Source of the DNA: Micromonospora inaquosa
GTDB taxonomy: Bacteria; Actinomycetota; Actinomycetes; Mycobacteriales; Micromonosporaceae
NCBI RefSeq assembly: GCF_003857055.1
Contig: NZ_QGSZ01000190.1
Span: 40,994-104,993 of the forward strand
Direction: 5' to 3'
Length of the DNA: 64,000 nucleotides
Part shown: positions 26,697 through 33,794 of the stretch, in pieces
Numbering within the stretch: position 1 is the first letter of the stretch
Layout of the letters: each line of letters begins with the position of its first letter
The notes under the pieces: generated by a model
The model's database searches: none
Told to the model about the DNA's origin: nothing
Seen by the model: the letters and a program-made list of their open reading frames with translations, nothing else
Position numbers and translations under genes: made by a program

Positions 26697-27560
26697 TCAC
26701 GTCGGGTCGGTGGGGAGTGCCTCCAGCTCGAATCGGGCGGTCAGGTCGGGCAGGATCTGGCCCAGCGCCTCCACCGTGCCCTGCCGGTCCCCACCGGCGT
26801 CGTGCAGCAGCACCACCGAGCCCGGTTCGGCCTGGTCCAGCACCGTCGCGGTGATCTTGCCGGCTCCGGGCAGGTCCCAGTCCGACGGGTCCACCGACCA
26901 GTGCAGCGGGGTCATGCCGAGCTGCCGGGCCACCGACACCACCGGGTACGTCCAGGCCCCGCCCGGCTGGCGGTACCAGACGATCGGGGCGTTCGGCACC
27001 GCCGCCCGGATCGCCGCGTTGGTGCGCAGGAGGTCGGAGCGGATCGCGTCGGCCGACCGGGCGCCCAGGCTGACGTCGTGGTGCCAGGAGTGGTTGCACA
27101 GGGTGTGCCCGGCGTCCACGATCGACTGGACCAGGTCGGGGTGGTCCTGCGCGTTCTCGCCGACCACGCAGAACGTGGCGTGCACGTTGTATTCGCGCAG
27201 GAGGGCGAGGACCTGCGGGGTGTAGCGCGGGTCCGGCCCGTCGTCGAAGGTCAGCGCGAGCCGCGGGGTGCCGGTGGTGGCGTGCGCGCCGAACAGTTTG
27301 TCGCCCCCGGCGTCTTGTCCGGACCCGTCCTGGCCCGTCACGATCGGGCCGGCGCTGGCGCTCGGCGTTCCGCCCGGCTCACCAACGCTGGGTTGGTCGG
27401 CGTAGTGCGGCCCGTCGGCGCTGGTGGCGAGGCCGGTGGAGTGCGGGGGCGCCTGGTCGGGGACGAGGCTGCGGCCGAGCACGTACGCGGAGCCGAGCAG
27501 CCCCGCCACCACCAACGTCACGATCCCCGCGGCCCGCGCGGTGGAACTGCCCCGCGTCAC
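26697..27560 (-). CDS. Membrane-anchored polysaccharide deacetylase (CE4)
   Basis: A 287-residue protein with an N-terminal transmembrane anchor (AAGIVTLVVAGLLGSAYVLG, about 10-29), a Ser/Gly/Pro-rich linker to about residue 95, and a NodB-homology domain. TFDDGPD (104-110) supplies the catalytic base and metal aspartate, and NHSWHH carries the metal histidines. YRQPGGAWT and DPSDWDLPG complete the CE4 set. It probably removes acetyl groups from cell-wall glycans outside the membrane. The start is GTG. Confidence 0.9.
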   Translation of the reverse strand: MTRGSSTARAAGIVTLVVAGLLGSAYVLGRSLVPDQAPPHSTGLATSADGPHYADQPSVGEPGGTPSASAGPIVTGQDGSGQDAGGDKLFGAHATTGTPRLALTFDDGPDPRYTPQVLALLREYNVHATFCVVGENAQDHPDLVQSIVDAGHTLCNHSWHHDVSLGARSADAIRSDLLRTNAAIRAAVPNAPIVWYRQPGGAWTYPVVSVARQLGMTPLHWSVDPSDWDLPGAGKITATVLDQAEPGSVVLLHDAGGDRQGTVEALGQILPDLTARFELEALPTDPT

Positions 27561-27714
27561 GACTTCCGCCCGGCTCGCCGGTCACGCCGGCCCGTCGCCC
27601 CCGTGTTCAGTGCGCGCACCATCGCCCCTTTCTCCGACAAACCCGGCAGTCAGAATAGAGCCGCCAAGCTGCGCAAATAGGGCATATGGGAAATCGTCCG
27701 GGGCGGTCCGCGAA

Positions 27715-28428
27715 TCAGACCGGCAGCGGCGCGTGCTCCGCCTCGGGAAGTGACCGTGATGGCGGAACGACGAACTTGTAGCCGACCTGGCGGACGGTGC
27801 CGATCATCGACTCGTACTCCGAGCCGAGCTTGGCGCGCAGCCGCCGGACGTGCACGTCCACCGTGCGGGTGCCGCCGAAGTAGTCGTAGCCCCAGACCTC
27901 GCGCAGGAGCTGGTCCCGGGTGAACACCCGGCCCGGGTGCTGGGCCAGGAACTTCAGCAGCTCGAACTCCTTGTAGGTGAGGTCGAGCGGACGACCCTTG
28001 AGCTTGGCCGCGTAGGTGTCCGGGTCGATGGTCAGCTCGCCGGCCCGGATCGAGCCACCCGCACCAGCGGTCGCGTTGCTGAGCCGGCCCACCGCCAGCC
28101 GCAGCCGTGCCTCGACCTCGGCGGGGCCGGCCGAGGCGAGGATGACGTCGTCGACGCCCCAGTCAGCGTTGAGCGCGATCAGACCGGCCTCGGTCACCAC
28201 CGCGACCAGCGGCACGCCGAGCCCGGTGGCGTGCAACATTCGGCAGGTCGCCCGGGCCTCGCTCAGCTCCGATCGGGCGTCCACCATCACCGCGTCCGGG
28301 CTGGGGCCCGCGACCAGGGTGCGAACGTCGCGCGGCGCGGTGCGGACCGAGTGCGGCAGCAGGTCGAGTGCCGGCAGCACAGCCGACGGTTCCCCTGCGC
28401 GCGCGGTCACCAGCAGCAGGATCTCCAC
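27715..28428 (-). CDS. glnR: Nitrogen-metabolism regulator GlnR
   Basis: A 237-residue OmpR-type regulator. The receiver lacks the full phosphorylation pocket: VMVDAR places Asp50 and Arg52, and Thr8 lies near the start, the residues known in GlnR to hold a phosphorylation-independent dimer. The winged helix is highly conserved ([40 protein letters not shown]). It controls glutamine synthetase and ammonium genes. GTG at 28428 has a near-perfect GGAGGTGATC ribosome site; an upstream frame is longer but unneeded. It is an orphan regulator with no kinase gene next to it. Confidence 0.93.
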   Translation of the reverse strand: MEILLLVTARAGEPSAVLPALDLLPHSVRTAPRDVRTLVAGPSPDAVMVDARSELSEARATCRMLHATGLGVPLVAVVTEAGLIALNADWGVDDVILASAGPAEVEARLRLAVGRLSNATAGAGGSIRAGELTIDPDTYAAKLKGRPLDLTYKEFELLKFLAQHPGRVFTRDQLLREVWGYDYFGGTRTVDVHVRRLRAKLGSEYESMIGTVRQVGYKFVVPPSRSLPEAEHAPLPV

Positions 28429-28675
28429 GATCACCTCCGTCCCGGCGGCGCGAGGCCGCACGCGACCAGTCGCACTCATCAAGGAGTGCGCTGAGAAATT
28501 GCGTGGTCCCGGCGTCGCTGACGGGCGGGTAACGCGTTGAGCGTAACTGATCGCCTCGGCCGCGCCCCCAGGCCATATCCTGTTTGTCTATCTTGCCCTT
28601 GATCGTGGCGCGGATTTTAACGTCGCTGAAACCCATGACCACCGCGTCGGGCGGTCGGTCTGGCACGATCGGGTC

Positions 28676-29734
28676 GTGTTTCCCTCCACCTCGCCCGAGG
28701 CCGGCCGCGAATCGTGGCCCGCAGGCTCCCAACCGGGCCCGGCCGCCGCGCCGACGCGCGGCCAACCGCCCGCGCCCCGTACCGGCCCGGCCACCACCGA
28801 TGGCGATCGCCGCGAACGGGGTGGGCCTCGCCGGGCCCGTCGCGCCGGTGAGCCGGCCCGCCGATCCGAAGACGAGATCGACGAGCCGGAAGAGGAGGTC
28901 ATACCCCCGGTCGAGGTGCACCGCCAGCTGGCGCTGACCATCGCCGGCTTCGCCGCGCTGCTCGGTGTCGGTCTGGTGCTCGGCGCGCAGACGTCGGGCC
29001 CCGGCCACCGGCTGCCGTTCGCCGCCATCGTCTTCGGCGTCCAACTGCTGTTCGTGCTCGCCTGGACCATGGCCATGCGTCCGCCCGCGTTGCTGGTGGT
29101 CGCGGGGATCAGCGCCGCGGTCGCGGCGCTGGCCGACATCGCCGCGGTGCAGACCGACGTCGCCGGCCTGGCGCCGCTGGGCTACCTGGCCGCCGGCGGG
29201 TTCCTCGCCGCGGTGCTCGGCCAACTGGTTCGTCGGGTCGACCGGGTTCGGGTCACCGACTCACTCGGCGCGACCCTGCTCATCGTGGTGGGGGTGGTGG
29301 CCTTCGGCACCCTGATCGTGCTCAGCCGGATCCCGGCCGGCACCCAGGCGATCACCGTCTGCCTGACCGCGAGCGGTGTCGCGCTCACCGTCGCCCGGCT
29401 CACCGACGCCGTGCTGCCGTGGCCACGGCTGGCCCCGCAGGTGCCCCGGGGCGCCGCCGGCGTGGTGGCCGGCGCGATGGTCGGCACGTTGACCAGCGCC
29501 CTCCTCGGCAGCTACCTGGTGACTCCCTTCACGCCGACCCGGGCCGCCGTGATCGGCCTGGTCGCGGCGGTCACCGCCGTCCTCTCCGACCTCGCCGTGG
29601 GGTACGCGGAGGCAGGCCGGTTGATGGCCGGTGAACCGCCCACGATGTGGGTGGCCCGGCACATGCAGGGTCCGCTCGGTGGCTTCGCGCTGGCGGCGCC
29701 CGCCGCGTACGCCATGTGCATGCTCTTCCTCTGA
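28676..29734 (+). CDS. Multi-pass membrane protein, function unknown
   Basis: A 352-residue protein with a disordered, charged N-terminus of about 85 residues ending in an acidic run (EDEIDEPEEEV), followed by roughly nine hydrophobic segments, such as LALTIAGFAALLGVGLVLGA and PALLVVAGISAAVAALADIA. I recognise no catalytic motif. The gene starts with GTG and is divergent from glnR. Downstream there is a GC hairpin at 29803-29821. Confidence 0.75.
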   Translation: MFPSTSPEAGRESWPAGSQPGPAAAPTRGQPPAPRTGPATTDGDRRERGGPRRARRAGEPARRSEDEIDEPEEEVIPPVEVHRQLALTIAGFAALLGVGLVLGAQTSGPGHRLPFAAIVFGVQLLFVLAWTMAMRPPALLVVAGISAAVAALADIAAVQTDVAGLAPLGYLAAGGFLAAVLGQLVRRVDRVRVTDSLGATLLIVVGVVAFGTLIVLSRIPAGTQAITVCLTASGVALTVARLTDAVLPWPRLAPQVPRGAAGVVAGAMVGTLTSALLGSYLVTPFTPTRAAVIGLVAAVTAVLSDLAVGYAEAGRLMAGEPPTMWVARHMQGPLGGFALAAPAAYAMCMLFL

Positions 29735-29802
29735 GTCACGGTTGAGCGCGCAGCCGGTCGGGTACCTACGGTTGCGCCGCCCTGCGGCGTTGGTACGAAC
29801 GC

Positions 29803-29821
29803 CCCGTCGCGGCGCGACGGG
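29803..29821 (+). terminator. Short GC hairpin
   Basis: CCCGTCGC and GCGACGGG pair around a 3-nt loop, 69 nt after the membrane-protein stop and 18 nt before the next start. It may terminate the upstream gene or modulate the next one. Confidence 0.45.
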
Positions 29822-29838
29822 CGGAGACAGGAGGCGGC

Positions 29839-30627
29839 GTGGCGCGGGACTATCCGGTGGACGAGGCGCGACCCCGACGGCGTGGCCGCAAGCTGCTCAT
29901 CGGGCTGTTCGTTCTGCTCCTGCTGCTGGCCGGGTTGCTGGTGGTCGCCGACCGGGTGGCGGTCGGAGTCGCCGAACGGACCATCGCCGACCGCGTACGA
30001 CAGGAGATCGCCAAGCAGGGCGCGCAATCCGCCGCTCCTGAGGTGGAGGTGGCCGGAGTTCCGTTCCTCACCCAGGTGCTGGATGGTCGTTACCAGCGGA
30101 TCACCATCAACCTGCGGGACGTGCAGGCCCCGGTCCAGGGCGACGCCGTCCGGCTGCCAGTGCTGGACGTGACCGCCCGCAACGTGCGGGCCTCGCTGGA
30201 CACCCTTCGCACCGGCCAGGGTGACGTCGTGGCGGACACGGTGAACGGTGCCGGCACGATCAGCTACGAGAGCCTGGCCGCGCTGCTGAACCGCCCGGGG
30301 CTCACCCTCGGCGAGCAGAACGGCAAGCTCGCCGTCACGGCCCCGGCCGACATCCTCGGTCAGAAGCTCACCATCACCGGCACCGCCGACGTCACCGTCG
30401 CCGACAACGGTGCCGTCGCCCTGCGATTCAACGACCTGGACGCCGCCGGCCTGCCGAACCTGCCGCTGGCCCGTGCCTTCCTGAGCAATTACGCCAAGAG
30501 CATCTCCATCGACGTGCCTCTTCCGGAACTGCCGTTCCAGCTTGCCGTCCGGGAGGTCCGTCCACTGCCGGAAGGGCTGGCGGTCACCGCCGACGCGAAG
30601 AACGTGCCGATCAACTCCGCAGGCTGA
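29839..30627 (+). CDS. LmeA-like DUF2993 protein
   Basis: A 262-residue protein with an N-terminal transmembrane helix (KLLIGLFVLLLLLAGLLVVA, about 18-37) and a DUF2993 lipid-binding-like domain: AERTIADRVRQEIAKQ, VEVAGVPFLTQVLDGRYQRI and YESLAALLNRPGLTL. The mycobacterial relative LmeA acts in lipomannan maturation in the envelope; the role here is inferred only from family. GTG 29839 has GGAGG 5 nt upstream. Confidence 0.82.
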   Translation: MARDYPVDEARPRRRGRKLLIGLFVLLLLLAGLLVVADRVAVGVAERTIADRVRQEIAKQGAQSAAPEVEVAGVPFLTQVLDGRYQRITINLRDVQAPVQGDAVRLPVLDVTARNVRASLDTLRTGQGDVVADTVNGAGTISYESLAALLNRPGLTLGEQNGKLAVTAPADILGQKLTITGTADVTVADNGAVALRFNDLDAAGLPNLPLARAFLSNYAKSISIDVPLPELPFQLAVREVRPLPEGLAVTADAKNVPINSAG

Positions 30628-30732
30628 GGTCGCGGGCGCGGTGGGATGCCGAAATCCTTGGCAGCCCTGGCGATTCCCGGATGGTGGTCGGCGCAGTGGC
30701 AGCACGGTCAATGGCTGGTAGGCTCCGTGGCC

Positions 30733-30810
30733 ATGGGGACCCACCTCACCAAACGGCGCGCGGTCGACCTGTGTCGCGTGGCCACCTGCCTGTGTCGCCC
30801 CGTCATCTGA
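30733..30810 (+). CDS. Cysteine-rich leader peptide for the sulfurtransferase operon
   Basis: A 25-residue open frame starting MGTHLTKRRAVDLCRVATC with three cysteines in nine residues (DLCRVATCLCR), ending in TGA at 30808-30810. It matches the short actinobacterial leader peptides (RRxVDLCRV pattern) found before sulfur-metabolism genes, where ribosome stalling at Cys codons during cysteine limitation controls downstream expression. Hairpins that overlap and follow its stop codon fit an attenuator. The sulfurtransferase gene begins about 200 nt later. Too short for standard gene finders. Confidence 0.78.
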   Translation: MGTHLTKRRAVDLCRVATCLCRPVI

Positions 30811-30844
30811 CGGCGGGGCTGTCTTCGGCCGCCTGACGGCGGCC
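30797..30844 (+). promoter_or_regulatory. Putative cysteine attenuator hairpins
   Basis: Two stems follow the Cys codons of the leader peptide. CCGTC (30800-30804) pairs with GACGG (30809-30813), or GCCCCG (30797-30802) pairs with CGGGGC (30814-30819), across the leader stop codon. GGCCGCC and GGCGGCC (30827-30844) form a perfect 7-bp stem. A ribosome stalled at the Cys codons would change which stem forms. Mechanism is inferred. Confidence 0.55.
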
Positions 30845-31016
30845 ACCGGCACAGGGTTCTCGCACCCTCCGGTTATCCCACCGAACGCCCGGCAGCGGCG
30901 CCGTCGCACAAACCCGTGATCCCGTCCTTCCGCTGGGTCCCGCGCGTGGTGCGACAGATACGTCCATCGATTCGCGCGCGTTGGCTCACCATCCATCCTC
31001 ACCAGGGAGTGATTCG

Positions 31017-31865
31017 ATGAGTCGCGACACCGCACTCGTTTCGGCCGAGTGGGCCGAGAAGAACCTCGACGCCCCGGGCGTCGTCTTCGTCGAGGTCGAC
31101 GAGGACACCTCGGCCTACGACACCGGCCACATCGCCGGCGCTATCAAGATCGACTGGAAGACCGACCTTCAGGACCAGGTCCGCCGGGACTTCGTCAACA
31201 AGACGCAGTTCGAGGCGCTGCTCTCCGAGCGGGGCATCAGCAACGACGACACCGTGATCCTGTACGGCGGCAACAACAACTGGTTCGCCGCGTACGCCTA
31301 CTGGTACTTCAAGCTCTACGGCCACGGCGACGTGAAGCTGCTCGACGGCGGCCGCAAGAAGTGGGAGCTGGACGCCCGCCCGCTCGTCACCGACCAGGTG
31401 TCCCGCCCGGCGACGCAGTACGTCGCGCAGGAGCCGGACACCTCCATCCGGGCCTTCCGTGACGAGGTCGTCGCCGCGATCGGCACCAAGAACCTGGTCG
31501 ACGTGCGCAGCCCTGACGAGTTCGCCGGTCGCCTGCTCGCCCCCGCCCACCTGCCGCAGGAGCAGGCCCAGCGGGCCGGCCACATCCCCACCGCGATCAG
31601 CGTGCCGTGGTCCAAGGCGGCCAACGAGGACGGCACCTTCCGGTCCGACGACGACCTGCGCAAGATCTACGGCGACGCGGGGCTCGACGACGGCAAGGAG
31701 ACCATCGCGTACTGCCGGATCGGTGAGCGCTCGTCGCACACCTGGTTCGTGCTCCAGGAGCTGCTGGGTCACCGCAACGTCAAGAACTACGACGGCTCCT
31801 GGACCGAGTACGGCTCGCTGGTCGGTGTGCCGGTCGCGCTCGGTGACGAACCCGGGGAGGCCTGA
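31017..31865 (+). CDS. Thiosulfate/3-mercaptopyruvate sulfurtransferase (two rhodanese domains)
   Basis: A 282-residue tandem-rhodanese protein. Domain 1 has DTGHIAGAIKIDWKTDLQD. Domain 2 carries the active-site loop YCRIGERSSHTWF with the catalytic cysteine. It transfers sulfane sulfur to thiol acceptors or cyanide in the cytosol and resembles mycobacterial SseA/CysA2-type enzymes. GGGAG lies 9 nt before ATG 31017. It is followed after 2 nt by the DUF1416 gene and preceded by a cysteine-rich leader peptide, so the pair is probably controlled by cysteine supply. Confidence 0.93.
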   Translation: MSRDTALVSAEWAEKNLDAPGVVFVEVDEDTSAYDTGHIAGAIKIDWKTDLQDQVRRDFVNKTQFEALLSERGISNDDTVILYGGNNNWFAAYAYWYFKLYGHGDVKLLDGGRKKWELDARPLVTDQVSRPATQYVAQEPDTSIRAFRDEVVAAIGTKNLVDVRSPDEFAGRLLAPAHLPQEQAQRAGHIPTAISVPWSKAANEDGTFRSDDDLRKIYGDAGLDDGKETIAYCRIGERSSHTWFVLQELLGHRNVKNYDGSWTEYGSLVGVPVALGDEPGEA

Positions 31866-31867
31866 TC

Positions 31868-32188
31868 ATGACTCTCCCCGTCGCTGCGGGTTGCGCCGCA
31901 CCGGATCAGGCCGCGCCACTGCCGGCCGGCCTGGATCTGGAGAAGGAGACCGTCATCACCGGCATCGTCCGCTCCGCCGACGACGAGCCGGTGCCGGGCG
32001 CGTACGTCCGGCTGCTCGACTCGACCGGTGAGTTCACCGCCGAGGTGGTCACCTCGGCCGCTGGGCAGTTCCGGTTCTTCGCCGCGCCGGGCTCCTGGAC
32101 GCTGCGGGCGTTGTCCCGGCACGGCAACGGCGACACCCCGGTCACTGCCGGCCGAGGTGTCAACGAGGTTGCCGTCACCGTCGCCTGA
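31868..32188 (+). CDS. sseC: DUF1416 protein SseC
   Basis: A 106-residue protein with a carboxypeptidase-regulatory-like beta fold: ITGIVRSADDEPVPGAYVRL, then GEFTAEVVTSAAGQFRFFAA. DUF1416/SseC is regularly encoded directly after thiosulfate sulfurtransferase in actinobacteria. Its N-terminal cysteine-containing GCAAPDQ is conserved-looking. A role in sulfur transfer is inferred from this partnership. A strong terminator ends the operon. Confidence 0.9.
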   Translation: MTLPVAAGCAAPDQAAPLPAGLDLEKETVITGIVRSADDEPVPGAYVRLLDSTGEFTAEVVTSAAGQFRFFAAPGSWTLRALSRHGNGDTPVTAGRGVNEVAVTVA

Positions 32189-32203
32189 CCCACTGCTCTG
32201 ATT

Positions 32204-32244
32204 GACCGGGGCCGGTCACCCTCCTGGGGTGACCGGCCCCGGTC
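32204..32244 (+). terminator. Perfect 17-bp terminator after sseC
   Basis: Arms 32204-32220 and 32228-32244 (GACCGGGGCCGGTCACC and its complement) pair perfectly around CTCCTGG, followed by GTTTCC. It starts 16 nt past the sseC stop and ends the sulfurtransferase operon. Confidence 0.88.
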
Positions 32245-32292
32245 GTTTCCCCGCAGGGGCGACGCGCCGGGGGAGGTGCCGAATTCATCGGC

Positions 32293-32838
32293 ATGCGTAA
32301 CTATCTACAGGTGGAATTCAGGGATGAAAGTGGCGTGTCCGACGAAGGGATCCCCATCGTCCTCTGTGTGGGCACGGACATGTCGATGCGGGAGCGGGTG
32401 CTGAGCGAACTCGACGGGCTCGCCCTGGTGCTCAGCTGCGCCGACCTGGCCGAGCTGCGCGAACTGCTGGCGTCACCGATGGGCCTGACGTCGGTCGGTC
32501 CCACAGTCCCTCCGCCCACCGCCGCGCAGGGTCTGGTCGAGTGGGGTGGACTGGCCGTCGACCGGGTCGGAAACCGGGTCACCTGGCGCGGCGACCCGCT
32601 CCCGCTGGCCCCCGTCGAACGGGAGCTGCTCACCCTGCTCATCGGCCCGCCGCTGGTGGTGTGGAGCTACGAACAGCTCTGCGCCTCAGCGCTCGGTGGC
32701 GCGGACACCGCGGCTCTGCGGTCCACGATCAAACGGCTTCGCCGCAGGTTGCGGGGCCTGCCGGGCGGGCCACAGGTGCACACCGTGCGGGGGATCGGCT
32801 ATCGACTCGACCGGTCGCCCCGGCTGAAGGAGCACTGA
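32293..32838 (+). CDS. OmpR-type winged-helix protein with degenerate receiver
   Basis: A 181-residue protein. The first 75 residues look like the start of a receiver (IPIVLCVGTDMSMRERVLSE) but are too short and lack a phospho-acceptor aspartate. Residues about 90-175 form a Trans_reg_C winged helix: GLAVDRVGNRVTWRGDPLPL, LAPVERELLTLLI, then VHTVRGIGYRLD. It is probably a DNA-binding regulator not controlled by phosphorylation. No kinase is adjacent; its targets are unknown. Confidence 0.78.
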   Translation: MRNYLQVEFRDESGVSDEGIPIVLCVGTDMSMRERVLSELDGLALVLSCADLAELRELLASPMGLTSVGPTVPPPTAAQGLVEWGGLAVDRVGNRVTWRGDPLPLAPVERELLTLLIGPPLVVWSYEQLCASALGGADTAALRSTIKRLRRRLRGLPGGPQVHTVRGIGYRLDRSPRLKEH

Positions 32839-32909
32839 CCCACCGTCGCCCTGCCCTGCCGACCGGCTCCGCCGCCGACCCGGCGGCGGGCGCGTGACAC
32901 CATGACCGG

Positions 32910-33773
32910 GTGAGCGGTGCTGTCCAGACGGGTTGGGCCTCTTCGGCCGGCCCCGCCGCGCCGGCGCCGGCCGGGTCGCGGCGGCGTTGGCTGCTGGCCG
33001 CGACCGTGGCCTGGGTCCTGTTGCTGGCCGGGCTCACCTGGATGTCGGTGCGGGACGACCCGCCGACCGTGCGCGAACAGCGGTCCCTGGATCAGGCCGG
33101 CCCGGTGGTCGACCGGGCGGTCGGCGAGCTGGCCCTTGCGGCCGGTGCTGCCGGTCTGCTGGAGCTGGGCCCCGCGCGGGTCGCGTCCGGCTGCCGGGTC
33201 ACCCCGTTCGACGACGGGGCGAGGCTGCGGCGCGAGGTCGGTGTACTCGTGGCCACCGGTGACGAGCGGGCCGTGCTGGCCGGCATCGCCGAGCGGCTAC
33301 CGGCGAGCTGGCGGGCCGGGGTCGGGCCCGGGGTGGACGGCCCCGAGCTGCGGGCCGACGCCGGAGAATTCGTGGCGGTCGAGGGGCGGCCGACCGCTGA
33401 CGGCCGGGTGCGGCTGATCGTCGACACCGGTTGCCGGCCGGTCGGCACCGGCTACCGGTCGACCCCGGCCACCACAGTAGGCCCGGAGGCCGAAGCGCTG
33501 AGCGCCGCGCTGCGGGCACTCGACCGGCCGGCCGACGCCGCGCCGGAGCTGGTCACCGCGCCCTGCCCGGGCGGCGGGTTCGCCCGCACCACGCGGTCCG
33601 CGAACGGTCTCGACCCGGGGGCCTCGACGGCCGCACTCGCCCCGCTGGCCGGCAACGCCCCACTGCTGGACCAACCCCCGGTGTACGCGTACCGCACCGG
33701 TGCCGTCACGGTGCTGGCCGAGATCGGCCCGGACGCCACCCGACTGGCCGCCACCGTCGGCTGCCCGGACTGA
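32910..33773 (+). CDS. Membrane-anchored extracytoplasmic protein, unknown
   Basis: A 287-residue protein with an N-terminal transmembrane helix (WLLAATVAWVLLLAGLTWM, about 27-45) and an exported domain rich in Ala, Gly and Val. It contains four cysteines (in SGCRVTP, DTGCRPVG, APCPGGG and VGCPD), which could form disulfides outside the cell. No family is recognised. The start is GTG at 32910. It converges on the glycosidase gene with 19 nt between stops. Confidence 0.68.
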   Translation: MSGAVQTGWASSAGPAAPAPAGSRRRWLLAATVAWVLLLAGLTWMSVRDDPPTVREQRSLDQAGPVVDRAVGELALAAGAAGLLELGPARVASGCRVTPFDDGARLRREVGVLVATGDERAVLAGIAERLPASWRAGVGPGVDGPELRADAGEFVAVEGRPTADGRVRLIVDTGCRPVGTGYRSTPATTVGPEAEALSAALRALDRPADAAPELVTAPCPGGGFARTTRSANGLDPGASTAALAPLAGNAPLLDQPPVYAYRTGAVTVLAEIGPDATRLAATVGCPD

Positions 33774-33794
33774 GCCGGGCAGGGGGCCCGGGTC
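33772..33794. terminator. Short hairpin over convergent stops
   Basis: GAGCCGGGC (33772-33780) and GCCCGGGTC (33786-33794) form a 9-bp stem with one mismatch and a 5-nt loop. It overlaps the stop codons of both convergent genes. Confidence 0.5.
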
